From: Epichloe hybrida
Taxonomy: Eukaryota; Ascomycota; Sordariomycetes; Hypocreales; Clavicipitaceae
DNA: 64,000 nt
Direction of reading: 5' to 3'
Assembly (NCBI GenBank): GCA_019022495.1
Contig: JAFEKR010000027.1
Location: forward strand, 823,068 to 887,067
Below the pieces are notes generated by a model. It was not told the origin of the DNA. It made no database searches and was given only the letters and a program-made list of their open reading frames with translations. Of the stretch, positions 9,691 to 20,472 are shown piece after piece (positions within the stretch are counted from its first letter, which is position 1; each line of letters opens with the position of its first letter). The translations under genes and the position numbers were made by a program.

Positions 9691-11457
9691 TTACTCAATA
9701 GAACCATCGGATGAAGGGAGCGGGATAGCCTTGTAGAGCAGAATCAATGCCGAATGTGATTCACCACCACCGGCCAATGCCTCAACCTTGTCCACGGTAA
9801 CTTCTGTCACTTTGTCGTCGTTGAACCACCACCACTTGCCATCCTCCTCTTCCTTCTTTCCCGTCTTGGGGTCCACGGGCGCCGTCTTCTTGACGTAAGC
9901 AGTGTAGTGACCGCTGTCGGCGCTGGCGCCCTGGTGTGTCACCACGCCGCGGAGCTCATATAGACCAGACTGGTTTGCTCCGTCATCTTTTCGGAGGACA
10001 GGGTCAATCAGGGAGTTTAATTCCTTCTTGGCGGCTAGAAGAGCTGCGTCCTTCTCGGCATCGATCTCGGCATCCGTCTTAAAGGTCTCGCCCATCAAAG
10101 TGTCCCCATCTGTCGATGTCACGGGTTTCTTGCCCTTCTTTTCCGCTTGCTTCTCCTTGTCTCTTATTTCCTTCTCCGAGGGCAAGCCAGCGCCACCGGC
10201 GATATCACCAACATCGTGGTCACGGTTCTTCTTGCGGCGTTTTCGGGCCCGTTCAATATCCTCCTCGTCCTTCCTAATCTCCCGTACCTTGTCGCGGACG
10301 GGTACCAAAGCTTTCTTCAGCTCATCTGAGCAAAATTCGACAATGTCCAGTTCCTGGGGGAAGGTGACTTTCCGCATAATTTTGGCCTTCTTCTGCGACT
10401 CTCGTTTCCAAAAAAAAACGTACAAAGTGAACAGTGAGATACTTGGGGGCCCGAGAAATCTTCGACGTCTTGGTGTAGGTAGCATCGCGATCCAATACGT
10501 CCGACTTTTTTTCCAACTTCTCGCTTAGAGCGGCCAGGATACCATCTCGAAGGTGATTTGTGGTGGCATCAATGTGGCAACTCAGTTTGCTAAACTGATG
10601 CTTGGACTTGACAACCTGCTCCCCGCCCTTACGAGCTTCTTCTTCGTCGCACTCCAGAGTTGAAGTAAATTCTCCGGCCATGTACTTGTCGACAAACGAC
10701 ATCTCCGGGGCGTCCCCCTGGCCCTTGATCAATACTTTCTGGCTGAGCTGCTGGACGATTTGTGACCACGCCTCCTCGGCATCCTGTTGGGCATAACCAT
10801 TGTTGGATTTGGCCTTTTCGGCAAATTGCGGGAAAACAAATCGTAGAGCATTGAGGAAGTTGATGGGTTGGAAAGCGTCCTGAGTCTCACCCATCATCTT
10901 ATACAAATTCGAAAGTTGCGAGGCCAGGTCCATTGGCGAACCAGCCATAAGACCAGATGGACCTGATTTATACTCCTGAAGAGAAGTTTGCAGCTCGGGA
11001 ATCGACCGCAGCGTTTGGAGCGTTGAGTTCAAGTAGCAAGTGTTTCCCAGGTTGACCAAGCCAGCAGGCGTAGCACCGACTTGCTGAGCCTGTTCCGCCT
11101 CAGTCATATCCTCAACGAACTTGATTTGAGCCTTTGGGCGGACAAGATCGCCACCCCCTCCAGGGGTGCCCATCATCATTATGACTTGGCCAGCCTTGAG
11201 GCCAAGCTTGCTCATGTCAGCATCATCTCTCAGCTGGCCACCTTTGATCAAGATCTTTTGTCGATCGGGTTCGACATTGGTCAGGCTAAAGAGCTGAAGT
11301 TTGAAGTCTTCACCGGTCGAGGAAGGTTCGATGTCCACGTCGTACTTTTTGCCCTGGTGTTTGACCGCGACTGGCAATTTGCCCATGTTAGCATCATTTT
11401 GCCACTGGCGATGAAGCTGTGAACGGAGGGGTAAATGATACCTTTCAGAGATGCCAT
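9691..11457 (-). CDS. UBP6: ubiquitin carboxyl-terminal hydrolase 6 (proteasome-associated), frameshifted
   Basis: This is Ubp6/USP14, the deubiquitinase docked on the 26S proteasome base. Exon 1 is 11457-11442 (five codons plus one base); exon 2 runs from 11370 to the stop at 9691. Splicing gives MASLKVAVKHQGKKYDV, the usual start of the ubiquitin-like domain (residues 1-75). The Cys box NLGNTCYLNS lies near residue 116. The His box SADSGHYTAYV and WWWFNDDKVTEV lie near the C-terminus. A lysine-rich insert (about residues 390-450) is typical of fungal copies. The coding strand has nine T at 10410-10418 where eight are needed to read HFVRFFWKRES, so the frame shifts once there. Corrected length would be about 564 residues, normal for the family. 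The shift is either an assembly homopolymer error or a real disruption. Confidence 0.85.
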
Positions 11458-12637
11458 GGCTGCACCTTGTATACAGTCAGGATCTGGAAGGGCACGCTCT
11501 AGACTCGCCGATGTTGTTCAAAGAAAGGACGGTTTCTGGACAAATGAAGACGCCAGGCATGAGCGATGAAAAGAATGCTTGGTGGTTTCGGCACGGAGAA
11601 GAGGTGACAGAAGGTGGAAGAAGATGGGCTAGTGCGTCACGGCGCTGGTACCTGATGCGCTGCCTGGGAAGCCACCGGGCGACGCCCCACCATCAACCCA
11701 TCAACTTACGCAGAGCGAGCTTGGCAAATGCGGCCCTACATCTAACAGCTTGTCCAACTCGAAATGAAATACCACACCTCATCTCTCACTTTTTTCAACA
11801 TGAAAATATTATGATGAATACCATGCTTGATACCCTTAGTCTCCGTGCAGAGAACGTTGGCGTCGCCGCTTCGAATGAGCCAAATATATGTGCCAGCGAA
11901 TCACAGGTCACCGGCTACCCTAAAGGAAGGCCGGATAGTCAAATGTAGCCGGAGAGACGAAACGTGCTCGGGAAAATACAGCACAAAATAACATGACAAA
12001 ATGCTTCTGAGCCAGGTCAGTCATGTGAGTTTTGACCGATTTTGTCCAAGACTTGCTGCGTGGTGCCTAAGTCGAGCAAAAGGCGACCTTGCTGTCCTTG
12101 ATATCACACATTGAACGACCCCTCTTGCGAATGCTAGCAATGTATTTATTGAAGAATGATCCCCATATCTGATCAAACAACGATAGCGTGAATTTAGAAG
12201 CCACTTTTTCAGACCCAGGTGATTTCAATGCATGGCATGTCATGGCTCTGGTTGTGGGCCGACACCTACATTGGAGCAACCTTGATGCTGCACTCGAATT
12301 GGCCTATAGAAGCAGAATCACTTCTCCCCAAAGGATCCGCAAAGGGAAAGAAAGAGACGATTAATAAAGAACCGATTCCTGCCTTTGTTTATACGCGGGG
12401 CTTGGCTTGGTTGATGAGAGGAAGTCAACTCGTCGTTGTCCAAGGAGTATCACGTGAGGCTGGCTTGTTGGCGTGCCTCGTCACGGCCCCACGTAGCAAC
12501 GTCAGACAAGGTCAAGCAAGACTCGATCGGAAGTCGAGACTCAAGAGACCCCGCTGAGGTAACCATCACCAGCAGCGTCACTGGCCGTGATCTATTTTGC
12601 ATGCGCAACTAGGTCGGGCTCGTCTCTTCCCGCCATC
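11458..12637. other. intergenic region between divergent UBP6 and ARPC4
   Basis: The upstream regions of both genes meet here. A 165-codon plus-strand ORF (11451-11948) overlaps the UBP6 leader and shows no domain, so it is probably chance. I see no other gene. Confidence 0.55.
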
Positions 12638-13384
12638 ATGGTAGGCAAACCCGGGAACAGTACCAATCGATATTGTGCAAATGTCTAATATTCCCCCCGT
12701 CCATAGTCTCAATCTCTGCGGCCATATCTGCAGTGCGTGCGTAGCAGCTTGACTGCTGCCCTCACGCTCTCCAATTTCGCATCACAGACTGCCGAGCGAC
12801 ACAATGTGCCCGAGATCGAAGCCCAGACGTCGCCAGAGGTTCTTCTCACTCCGTTGACGATTGCACGAAACGAGAACGAGCGAGTCCTTATCGAGCCGAG
12901 TATCAACTCCATCCGAATTAGTATCAAGATCAAGCAAGCAGACGAGATTGAAAGCATCCTGGTCCACAAGTTTACGAGGTTCTTGACACAAAGAGCCGAG
13001 TCGTTTTTTATCTTGCGAAGAAAGCCAATAAAGGTTTGTCCCGCACTCGAAATGGAACCCAGAAATTGCATTGGAACAGATCTGACAACTCGTCTAGGGA
13101 TACGATATTTCGTTCTTAATCACGAACTTTCACACGGATGAGATGTTAAAGCATAAGCTTGTCGACTTTATCATTCAATTCATGGAAGACGTTGACAAGG
13201 AAATATCTGAAATGAAGCTCTTCGTACGTTCCGCGCAGTATCTGCTCCTACCAACACACAAGACTGACAGTTCACAGTTGAACGCGAGAGCACGATTCGT
13301 GGCTGAGTCATTCTTGACGCCGGTACGTTGACTACGTTGCAAAGAACTCTGTTCAATACTGACTCCTGGTGATAGTTCGATTAA
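12638..13384 (+). CDS. ARC19: Arp2/3 complex subunit 4 (ARPC4/ARC19, p20)
   Basis: ARPC4 forms, with ARPC2, the structural core of the Arp2/3 complex that nucleates branched actin at cortical patches. Exons are 12638-12640 (the ATG alone), 12707-13033, 13098-13223, 13278-13322 and 13376-13384, giving 169 residues, the usual length. Visible conserved segments are [84 protein letters not shown] and the C-terminal FLTPFD. All four introns are GT-AG and phase 0. The first exon holds only the start codon and the last only two codons plus stop, which automated prediction often misses. Confidence 0.93.
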
Positions 13385-14463
13385 ATGTTAATGGGGACAG
13401 AAAACATGCTAGCTTTAAGTTATGGCGAATTGGAACTCAATACTTGTACAACGCATCACACGTCTCGCTTGGGGAAAACGAACGCCGACGCGGATGAAGT
13501 ACCGGGGAGACGTGCTCACACACGAAGGCAAACTCGATGATTAGTTATGAAGCTACCATGGTAGCAGAAATGAAAACAAATTTCACTCACCAAAGGTCGA
13601 TCCCATTTCAGTGGCATGCTACCAAACGTTCTTACTATCAGGCACCTCTTCTTTCTCACATCGATTCGAGGCGAGAACGAAGGCGAGAACGAATTCAAAA
13701 CCAATTGTTTGCATCAATAGAGGGTCGATACTGCGATTGCGTACCCATTCTGATGACAATTATAAGACCGCACATCCATGATCTTTTCCAACTTGGTGTG
13801 TTTGCTCTTCCAAACTGACCGGAAGCTCACCTGGCGATCCGCAGCTGTGGGCAGCTGCTAGACGTCAATAACACCTGGGCGAGCCTTTTCTCCACTTCTA
13901 CTGCGAATGGCCGCGTTCGAATGGCGGAGATTGAAAGCAAGCATGATCCCGTTCACTTTCTCCTGAGTTCCATGAGCAGCAGTAGTGAATTTGTCTGTTT
14001 TGGTGTGCCGATTTGAGGCAGGTCTCGGTTTTTGTTTTGATCGCGCTTACGTTTCTCTACACATCGAATTCGCTCTTTTTGAAGCCGGTGTCTTCTTTGA
14101 GGTCGTTGGCATAATCACCCCATCTCTCACATTTACTGGTGCAGAAGAGTCACTTGCTATTCAAACAGTGACGGAGATACCGCGCGGTCAAGGTGAGAAG
14201 CCTCTGTTCACACGGCAACTTGCGAGCGACTGAACGTTGTCGTTATTTATGCCACGAGTTAGGCGTTCAGTTCTGTCATCTATACTAAATTTCCCCCGCC
14301 AGGCTCCTACCTACACTGGGAATGAGACGAAATCGTTAAATCCTCAACTCACGAATAATCACTGCCGTCAAGTTTTCGCTGTCCCCAAAATTACAGAAGC
14401 TTAGACTGCCTGCTTTCCTTCAACAATCTATTAACCCGTTGTCATCGCGAACCTGCATCCGTC
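13385..14463. other. intergenic, no gene recognised
   Basis: Short ORFs at 13537-13818 and 13985-14233 have no recognisable domain or splice context. The stretch probably contains the ARPC4 3' end and the promoter of the RRM gene. Confidence 0.5.
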
Positions 14464-16576
14464 ATGAGCACTTTCACTTCCTTAGACCCTCACTCTGCTG
14501 CGTGGGTTCCTAATGGTACTAATGGATCTAGCACGACAAGCGAGGTGAGCATGTGGTGGTACCAGCCTCGGGTTTGCCTGCCTTTGACTGACGCAAAGTA
14601 AAATTTTGCAGCAATCAAGCGAGTCTAGTGGCCAAGATGCCAGCGGCTATAGCGTCTCTGACAATACGCGCTCGACTACTACTAGCTTCACGGGATCAAT
14701 AGACGATTCAGTTGCTTTAAATTTGTTATCCCAGGCACTACGCCAAGGCGCAAAGGTTCAAGAATGGGTTTCCTAGGATGGAGCCAAACCTCACGTTGCC
14801 GAGGCCTTAACGCATACAATTAAGGGTACAGCACCTTACATGTCCGATAATATCCCATTCTTAACTACTGGTATAGGCTTGCCAGGAAGTCAGTCCCATC
14901 AATCCGTTGCCACTCTTTCGAGCCCCGTTACGCATGGGAGAGCTGAGAGTATCAACTATGGCAGTGGTGGCCTGATGAGTCCGGACCACAGGAGACTCGG
15001 AACCTTTACCGAGCCGCGAAACTATGCTCCGCGGACATCTGGTCGGCCTCTTACAGTTTCTAACGAGCCTCCTCCAAAATTTGACCTCAGCGGGGCAGTG
15101 GCTATTCAGACCCAACCTGCCGAACAGTCCGTCCAAAACTCCGTGGTCCCCCATGTGGGACACTTCTACTCGCAATCTCAAGGCCAGCTTCAGGATTTAC
15201 GTTCGAACCATCTGAGTCTACTAACGGCGACAGTAAGCGGGCTACCCACACTGCAGGCTGCCCTTCAGCCAGAAAACTTCCCATTTTTGGAAGGAGCCCG
15301 ACAAGCCGTGGCGGTAAACCATGGCGTCGTGAAGCTACGAAACGTAAGTTCTATGCATTTTACATAATATGACTAATGAAGGATGCTAATAAGGGACGTA
15401 AGATTCCCTTCGCTACGAAAAGATCGGAAGTAATTGCTTTCCTGGGCCGCAACTCCAAAATTTTGAATGACTCTGATGAGCCTGTACACATCATTATGGA
15501 ACGGGTCACCAGCAAGACGATGGATGCGTACGTCGAGTTTGTAAGTCTTGATGATGCCAACAAAGCCGTCGAGAAACACCATCAGCACATTCTGAATGGG
15601 CGAGTAAGTCGACTTGGCGATCGCCCCGTGGACGTGGAGCTCTCTAGCCAGGAGAGCTTAATGAGAGATCTGTTTCCCCTAGCCAGAGGCATTGTGTGGA
15701 ATGGGGTGACGCCCCAATTCAAGCCGTTCAGCCATAATGAGCCCTGGGAGAACTTCAAAGGGTTCGTCTCGGAGGAGGAAATGGTGATGCTGGTGAAGCA
15801 CGTCGAGGTTCCTCACCGCGTGAGTCTTGTTCATTGTCCCTACTCCTCTGACGTCAAGTTAACCCAAGGTGGCAGTCTCCATTCTCCAAGGATTGCCCTC
15901 AGCGACCTTACGAGTGTCTGATCAGCACTCTGAAGAAGTTTCCCTGGTATGCCACTGATCGGATTACCATCGGCCAGCGGCGTGCAGCTTTCAAGGCAAC
16001 CTGTGAGCTTCTTCGGCTCCTTGCACGAAGTATCCAGAAGCAGGATGATCCCGTCAACCTCAACAACCAGCTTCAACGTCGACTGGTCAATGCTGCCATG
16101 AAGTGTCCCGGCTTTACACCACTGATGAAGGACGACATTGCTTGCATAGCAGGCTTGTCCGACGTGGACGAGCGCGCGTTCAACCAGCCACGCTTCGCGA
16201 GCTGCTGGCGCCACCAGTACAGTATCAGCCCTAAGCCGGGCATCTCTTTCGATGTCCTCGAGGTGAGTTTTTTTTTCCGTGTGCACACGTACATGACCAT
16301 CACGATGTGCATATTTGAGCGTTAATTCATCTTTGATAGTGGTACATTTCCATTATTCGCGAACAGACGCAACGCGACATGGTGAATCGCCAACACTCTG
16401 AGCGCACCATCTTGCAAGAAAAGAGCATGGAAACAGACATGTACTGGGGCTATTTCTGGGCCGAGCTTGGCTATTCATTTGGGCCTGCTTTCGATCAGAT
16501 GACTTTGTCTCAGGCTGCCCACGCCGAGTTTTCTGCCGTTGAGCGCATCCTCGCACGTGCTTTACCTTCTTGCTGA
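14464..16576 (+). CDS. RRM-domain RNA-binding protein with an in-frame TAG
   Basis: Exons are 14464-14544, 14612-15343, 15403-15819, 15876-16262 and 16340-16576; all junctions are phase 0, for 618 codons. Joining exons 2 and 3 creates the RNP2-like strand VVKLRNIPFATKRSEV (about residue 265). AYVEFVSLDDANKAVEKH (RNP1 region) and LGDRPVDVELSS follow. Downstream segments such as SPFSKDCPQRPYECLISTLKKFPW and DMYWGYFWAELGYSFGP fit a fungal family usually annotated as RNP-domain protein. The N-terminal third is Ser/Thr/Gly-rich and disordered-looking. Codon 104 of the open model (14774-14776) is TAG, yet frame and composition continue on both sides. A 69-nt in-frame intron (14756-14824) with a weak donor but a good branch point would remove it. 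Otherwise translation could begin at ATG 14840. RNA target unknown. Confidence 0.75.
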
Positions 16577-17646
16577 TAGACATTTCTCTGCCTGTTCGGG
16601 AATCTGACCTTGGAGATTGATTTGATTGGGCTGGTTTGTTGCCTCAATTTGAGAATGGGAAAAAACGGGGTACGGGGCTGGGGCTCAGAGGGCAGCTTTA
16701 GATCACAACTGGGTGGTGCTTTTGCCGAATTGCTTCTTATTCTTTTTTTTTTTCCCTCACATACCATCGTCATTAGTCCGGAGTGTACTTTTACCCCCCG
16801 ACTCGTCCGTACAGAAGACATGTTAACGGACAATGCTTAGGATTTACAGGTCCGTGGGACAGGGAACAAACAAGGTATGGAAAGGCTGGCATGAATGAAA
16901 ACCTTGGCTTTGGGCCATTGGGACGGACACACATGATTTGACTGATGAGGAGTTATGCTATTGACAGGTGGGCTGAGAAATGGACAAGGAACGAACTTGG
17001 CCTCAAAAGTGGTCGGGCATTTGGGGTTTCGGGTACGAATCATGCTCTGATCTTCTTCCCTGGTCATGACAGGTTGTATTTTAGATATAGAAAAGAGATG
17101 ACAAAAAATGGGACTTTTACATCGGACGAGTTGCTTGTCTTTGAGAGGAGTACTTTTTAGTGAAGGAGTGTTTTTTTGATGAAAGCGTGGTGGCGGTCGA
17201 GGCCATAGATCGAAGCCTGAGCGAAGCCGACGGGCGTGTTGGTGCCGTCCAATCCAGATTGGCTCGACCGGCGAGCAGGTGGGGCCAAGTCCACCAGAGA
17301 CAGGGATCTTCCAGGGCAACAGGGGTCCAGACGGACACGAACCTGGCGGCAATTGAAGTTTGATTAGTGTCTTTAGCAGCCCACAGCCGCCCCACTGGAG
17401 CTGTTTGAGCTTCCATCGGTCGACCTTGGACTTTTCTGGTGTTGCCAACAAGTCGTTTTCTTATCATCCCAACATTTCTTCTGTTCTTGTGCACGTTTGA
17501 GCGAGCATCTCTGACGAGGTTTTTCACCACTATTCCTCACCTGGAATATTCCATCTTGTCACAAATCAGAGAACAAAACAAACCCCCTTTGGCCCTTCTT
17601 CGAGTGAATCCCCCCCCAAGCTTGCACCAAACAACAGATCACCACA
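16577..17646. other. intergenic between two + strand genes
   Basis: It contains the 3' region of the RRM gene and the promoter and leader of SFH5. A 204-codon minus-strand ORF at 16837-17451 has no domain and an odd composition, so I do not call it. An oligo-T tract lies near 16743-16754. Confidence 0.5.
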
Positions 17647-18744
17647 ATGTCTACCGAACAGACGCCCACTGCCATCACCGGGGCTGCTGCCACGGTTTCC
17701 GCAGCTCCTGTCGAGGCTCCTGCTCCTGCAGTCCCCGAAACTGCCCTCGCCAAGCTCACAGCTCGGCTTGTCGGCATCACCGCGAGGGCAGAGCACTCCG
17801 AGATGTGGGGCGTCGAGCTTTCGCCGTCTGCCCACGCTCCAACTCAAGTCATTCTCCTCAAGTTTCTGAGAGCCAACAACAATGATGTCGCAGCCGCCGA
17901 AAAGCAGCTTACTTCTGCTCTGGAGTGGCGCAAGAAGTTCCAGCCCACGAAGCTGGTCTCGGAAACCTTTGACAAGAAGAAATTCGGTGATCTGGGCTAC
18001 GTGACGACACACAAGGATGAAGCCGGGACGGAGACCGTCATTACTTGGAATATCTATGGGGCTGTCAGGGACAACAATGCCACCTTTGGAAATGTCGAGG
18101 AGTAAGTTATTTACTTGGAACCGCCACGGAACAAGGTTGCTGACGAGTTGCGGCAAAAAAGGTTCATTCGCTGGCGTGCTGCTCTCATGGAGCTGGGCGT
18201 CCAGAAGCTTCGCCTCAACGACATCACGGAAGCACCTGCCGAAGACGGCGAGGATATCCATCGGATGATTCAGGTTCATGATTATCGCTCTGTCAGCTTC
18301 TTCCGCATGGATCCCGCCGTCAAGGCTGCCAGCAAGGCGACCATAGAGACCTTGTCCATGGCGTATCCTGAATTGCTGGCCCACAAGTACTTTGTCAACG
18401 TGCCCGCCGTCATGGGTTGGGTGTTCGGCGTCATGAAGCTGTTCCTTGCTCCTGCCACGCTGCGCAAGTTCCACCCCATATCATCGGGAACGAGTCTTTC
18501 CACTGAGTTGAAGAGCATCTCGTCTTCCCTGCCGAAGGAATACGGTGGTCAGGGGCCCAGCGTAACGGAGGCGGAGACGGTCAAACTTGTTGATGACGCG
18601 CCGGCTACTATGCCCATTGCCAATGATGCTCAGACCGAGGCCAAGCCAGTTGACAGCTCTGCTTCCACTACTACACCCGTTGTAACTGATGCGGAGGTCA
18701 AGGCTGCCGAGGCCGAGCCCCTTGCCGAAGAGAGGGTCGCGTAA
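17647..18744 (+). CDS. SFH5: SFH5-like phosphatidylinositol transfer protein (CRAL-TRIO)
   Basis: Two exons, 17647-18101 and 18162-18744, give 345 residues. Sec14-family protein that exchanges phosphatidylinositol between membranes; yeast Sfh5 acts at the ER and plasma membrane. The N-terminal ~40 residues are Ala/Pro/Thr-rich linker. The CRAL-TRIO N region has VILLKFLRANNNDVAAAEKQL and LEWRKKF. The lipid-binding lobe has VITWNIYGAV, RWRAALMELG, HDYRSVSFFRMDP, YPELLAHKYFVNVPAVMGWVF and the closing LSTELKSISSSLPKEYGGQG. A roughly 60-residue Ala/Glu/Thr-rich tail is typical of filamentous fungal orthologues. The exon junction GA|G restores VEEFIRWRA exactly. The start is the first ATG of the open frame. 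Confidence 0.9.
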
Positions 18745-19662
18745 GGCATGACCTCTCGATGGATCATCATTTTTTTCTTCTTGCAATCTGTGTCGTCTAT
18801 CTTACGACCACTGGTTTTTTTTTAGATGGATATAATACCCCGAGGGATTTTCTTCCTAGTTGGAATAAGAAAATAGATCGATGTCGCACCATCTATCCAC
18901 ATATAGCTCCGTCTCTGCCGTGTCTGACGGCACCAGTGGGTTGGAGACATGTTATTCAGACACACATCACAATGGTACAAGCAAAGTCTCTACTTTTATC
19001 TGGATGGTGCAAGGCGCCTCATGCAATTGGACCAAGTGCTTACGTGATATACGGAAAAGAACAGCTTGTCGTGAGTGGTGCGATGGGCCTCTTAGTTTGG
19101 AGGTGCATATAAGCCCACAACGCGTTGGCCTAGTTGTTCTTGGTCTTCTTCTTCTCCCGCTCTTTTATTCCAGCGTAGTCTTGGTAATAGACCGATGTCC
19201 TTGTCTGCTCTGCTGCCACATGTTAGTCATTTCGGGTGTGCTGGTCTCGAGTTCCGCATCGCGGCGCACTTGATCTAAAGAGCAACATGCCATAGAGCCT
19301 AAAGACATGCGAATGCAACGGAAACGTGTTTCAAATATGTGCGAGTGAGTTTTGCCACATTTGGGGTCTGGGGGGATGGATATTAGTGGCTGGGGGTATC
19401 TTGCCCGGACGAGGTACACACCTCGTAGATGGTTTTTTTTTTTTTTACATTCCGACCGGGTGCCGAGATTCTACGCAGGGAAGGGTACGTGGCAAGAAGG
19501 GTGAACAGCGGACTGGAATTGCACAATGAGCTTCATGGTGGACGGGTGGGAGGGAGATGATGACTGGTACTGATGATAGTGATGAGAAAACGTGACCTTG
19601 ACCGTGACCGTGACCGTGGCCGTGGCCGTGGCCGTGACCATGACCATGACCATGACCGTGAC

Positions 19663-19693
<31 letters not shown>

Positions 19694-20472
19694 TTCTCCT
19701 CTGTCCCTCAATTTGTCTTCCGCTCACCCGCTTCTTCAGCCCTCAACATTGAAGAAACCCGTGTATCGTGTCCGAAGGTGCCCCGGCTTGTCGACCCATC
19801 AGCCTCGATTCCCACAGAGTTTTTTTCTTTTTTTTTTTCTTCTTTTTTTTCGTCTTCTTTATACAGAGCTTGAAACTTTGATTCTCTTCTCCTCGCGCTC
19901 TCTCCCACACTTGTGGCTGCTGCTATATCTAGACACAAAGCCGCCGGCGCGCGCGTGCCTTGGGCACCTCTGCCTCTGCACGCTTGTCCGCGGACAGTGT
20001 TTGTCATCGTACGCCTTTGGCACTAATTGCCGTCTGTTCCGTCATACAAAAGAAAAGGACAGAGAACTGGGCGCGGTTGTGTTGTTTCCTTATCCGCCGC
20101 ACCTGCACCACTTGCACCACCTGCACCTGCCTGCACCTGCCTGCACCTGCACTTTTTACTTCACTTGAAACTTGCAGTGCCTGGCGGCGACAAGGTTCCG
20201 GCCCGTCCGCTCCCTGTGCGAGCGCGTTTGTTGGTTTGTCACCACCACCACCACCACCACCGCCTGCCGCCGTCGCCATCCTTTGGTTTTTTACTTCTTC
20301 TGCTCTACTCTGCTCTGCTCCTCTCTTCTGGCCGTTGCTGTTCCTCCCTACCCTCTGCAACTCCGGACTCCCCCCCCCAATCTTCGGCTGCCTTTGCTGC
20401 CGGCAAAGCTCACAGAAGCGCTGCATACGCACATGCGGGCCATTCTGTTGTGAACTCCCGCGCGTCGAAACC
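18745..20472. other. long leader/promoter region of the SET gene
   Basis: This is about 1.7 kb without a recognised gene. It contains a GT/GA-rich segment, a hexamer array at 19591-19668, a CT tract and several T-runs. From 19960 to 20472 the frame upstream of the SET gene stays open but contains no ATG, so it is read as 5' leader. CACCTGC repeats at about 20098-20152 and a CAC run near 20240-20263 add to the low complexity. Confidence 0.55.
19591..19688. repeat. GACCGT/GGCCGT/GACCAT hexamer array followed by (CT)n
   Basis: A 6-bp-period array whose units drift from GACCGT to GGCCGT to GACCAT and back runs directly into about ten CT units. It lies far upstream of the SET-domain gene. Confidence 0.85.

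Noticed and set aside
16837..17451. 204-codon minus-strand ORF
   Set aside because: It has no recognisable domain and lies in the intergenic and leader region of SFH5.
19960..20472. In-frame 171-codon extension of the SET gene
   Set aside because: It contains no ATG, is Pro/Cys-rich low complexity, and the first ATG is at 20473.
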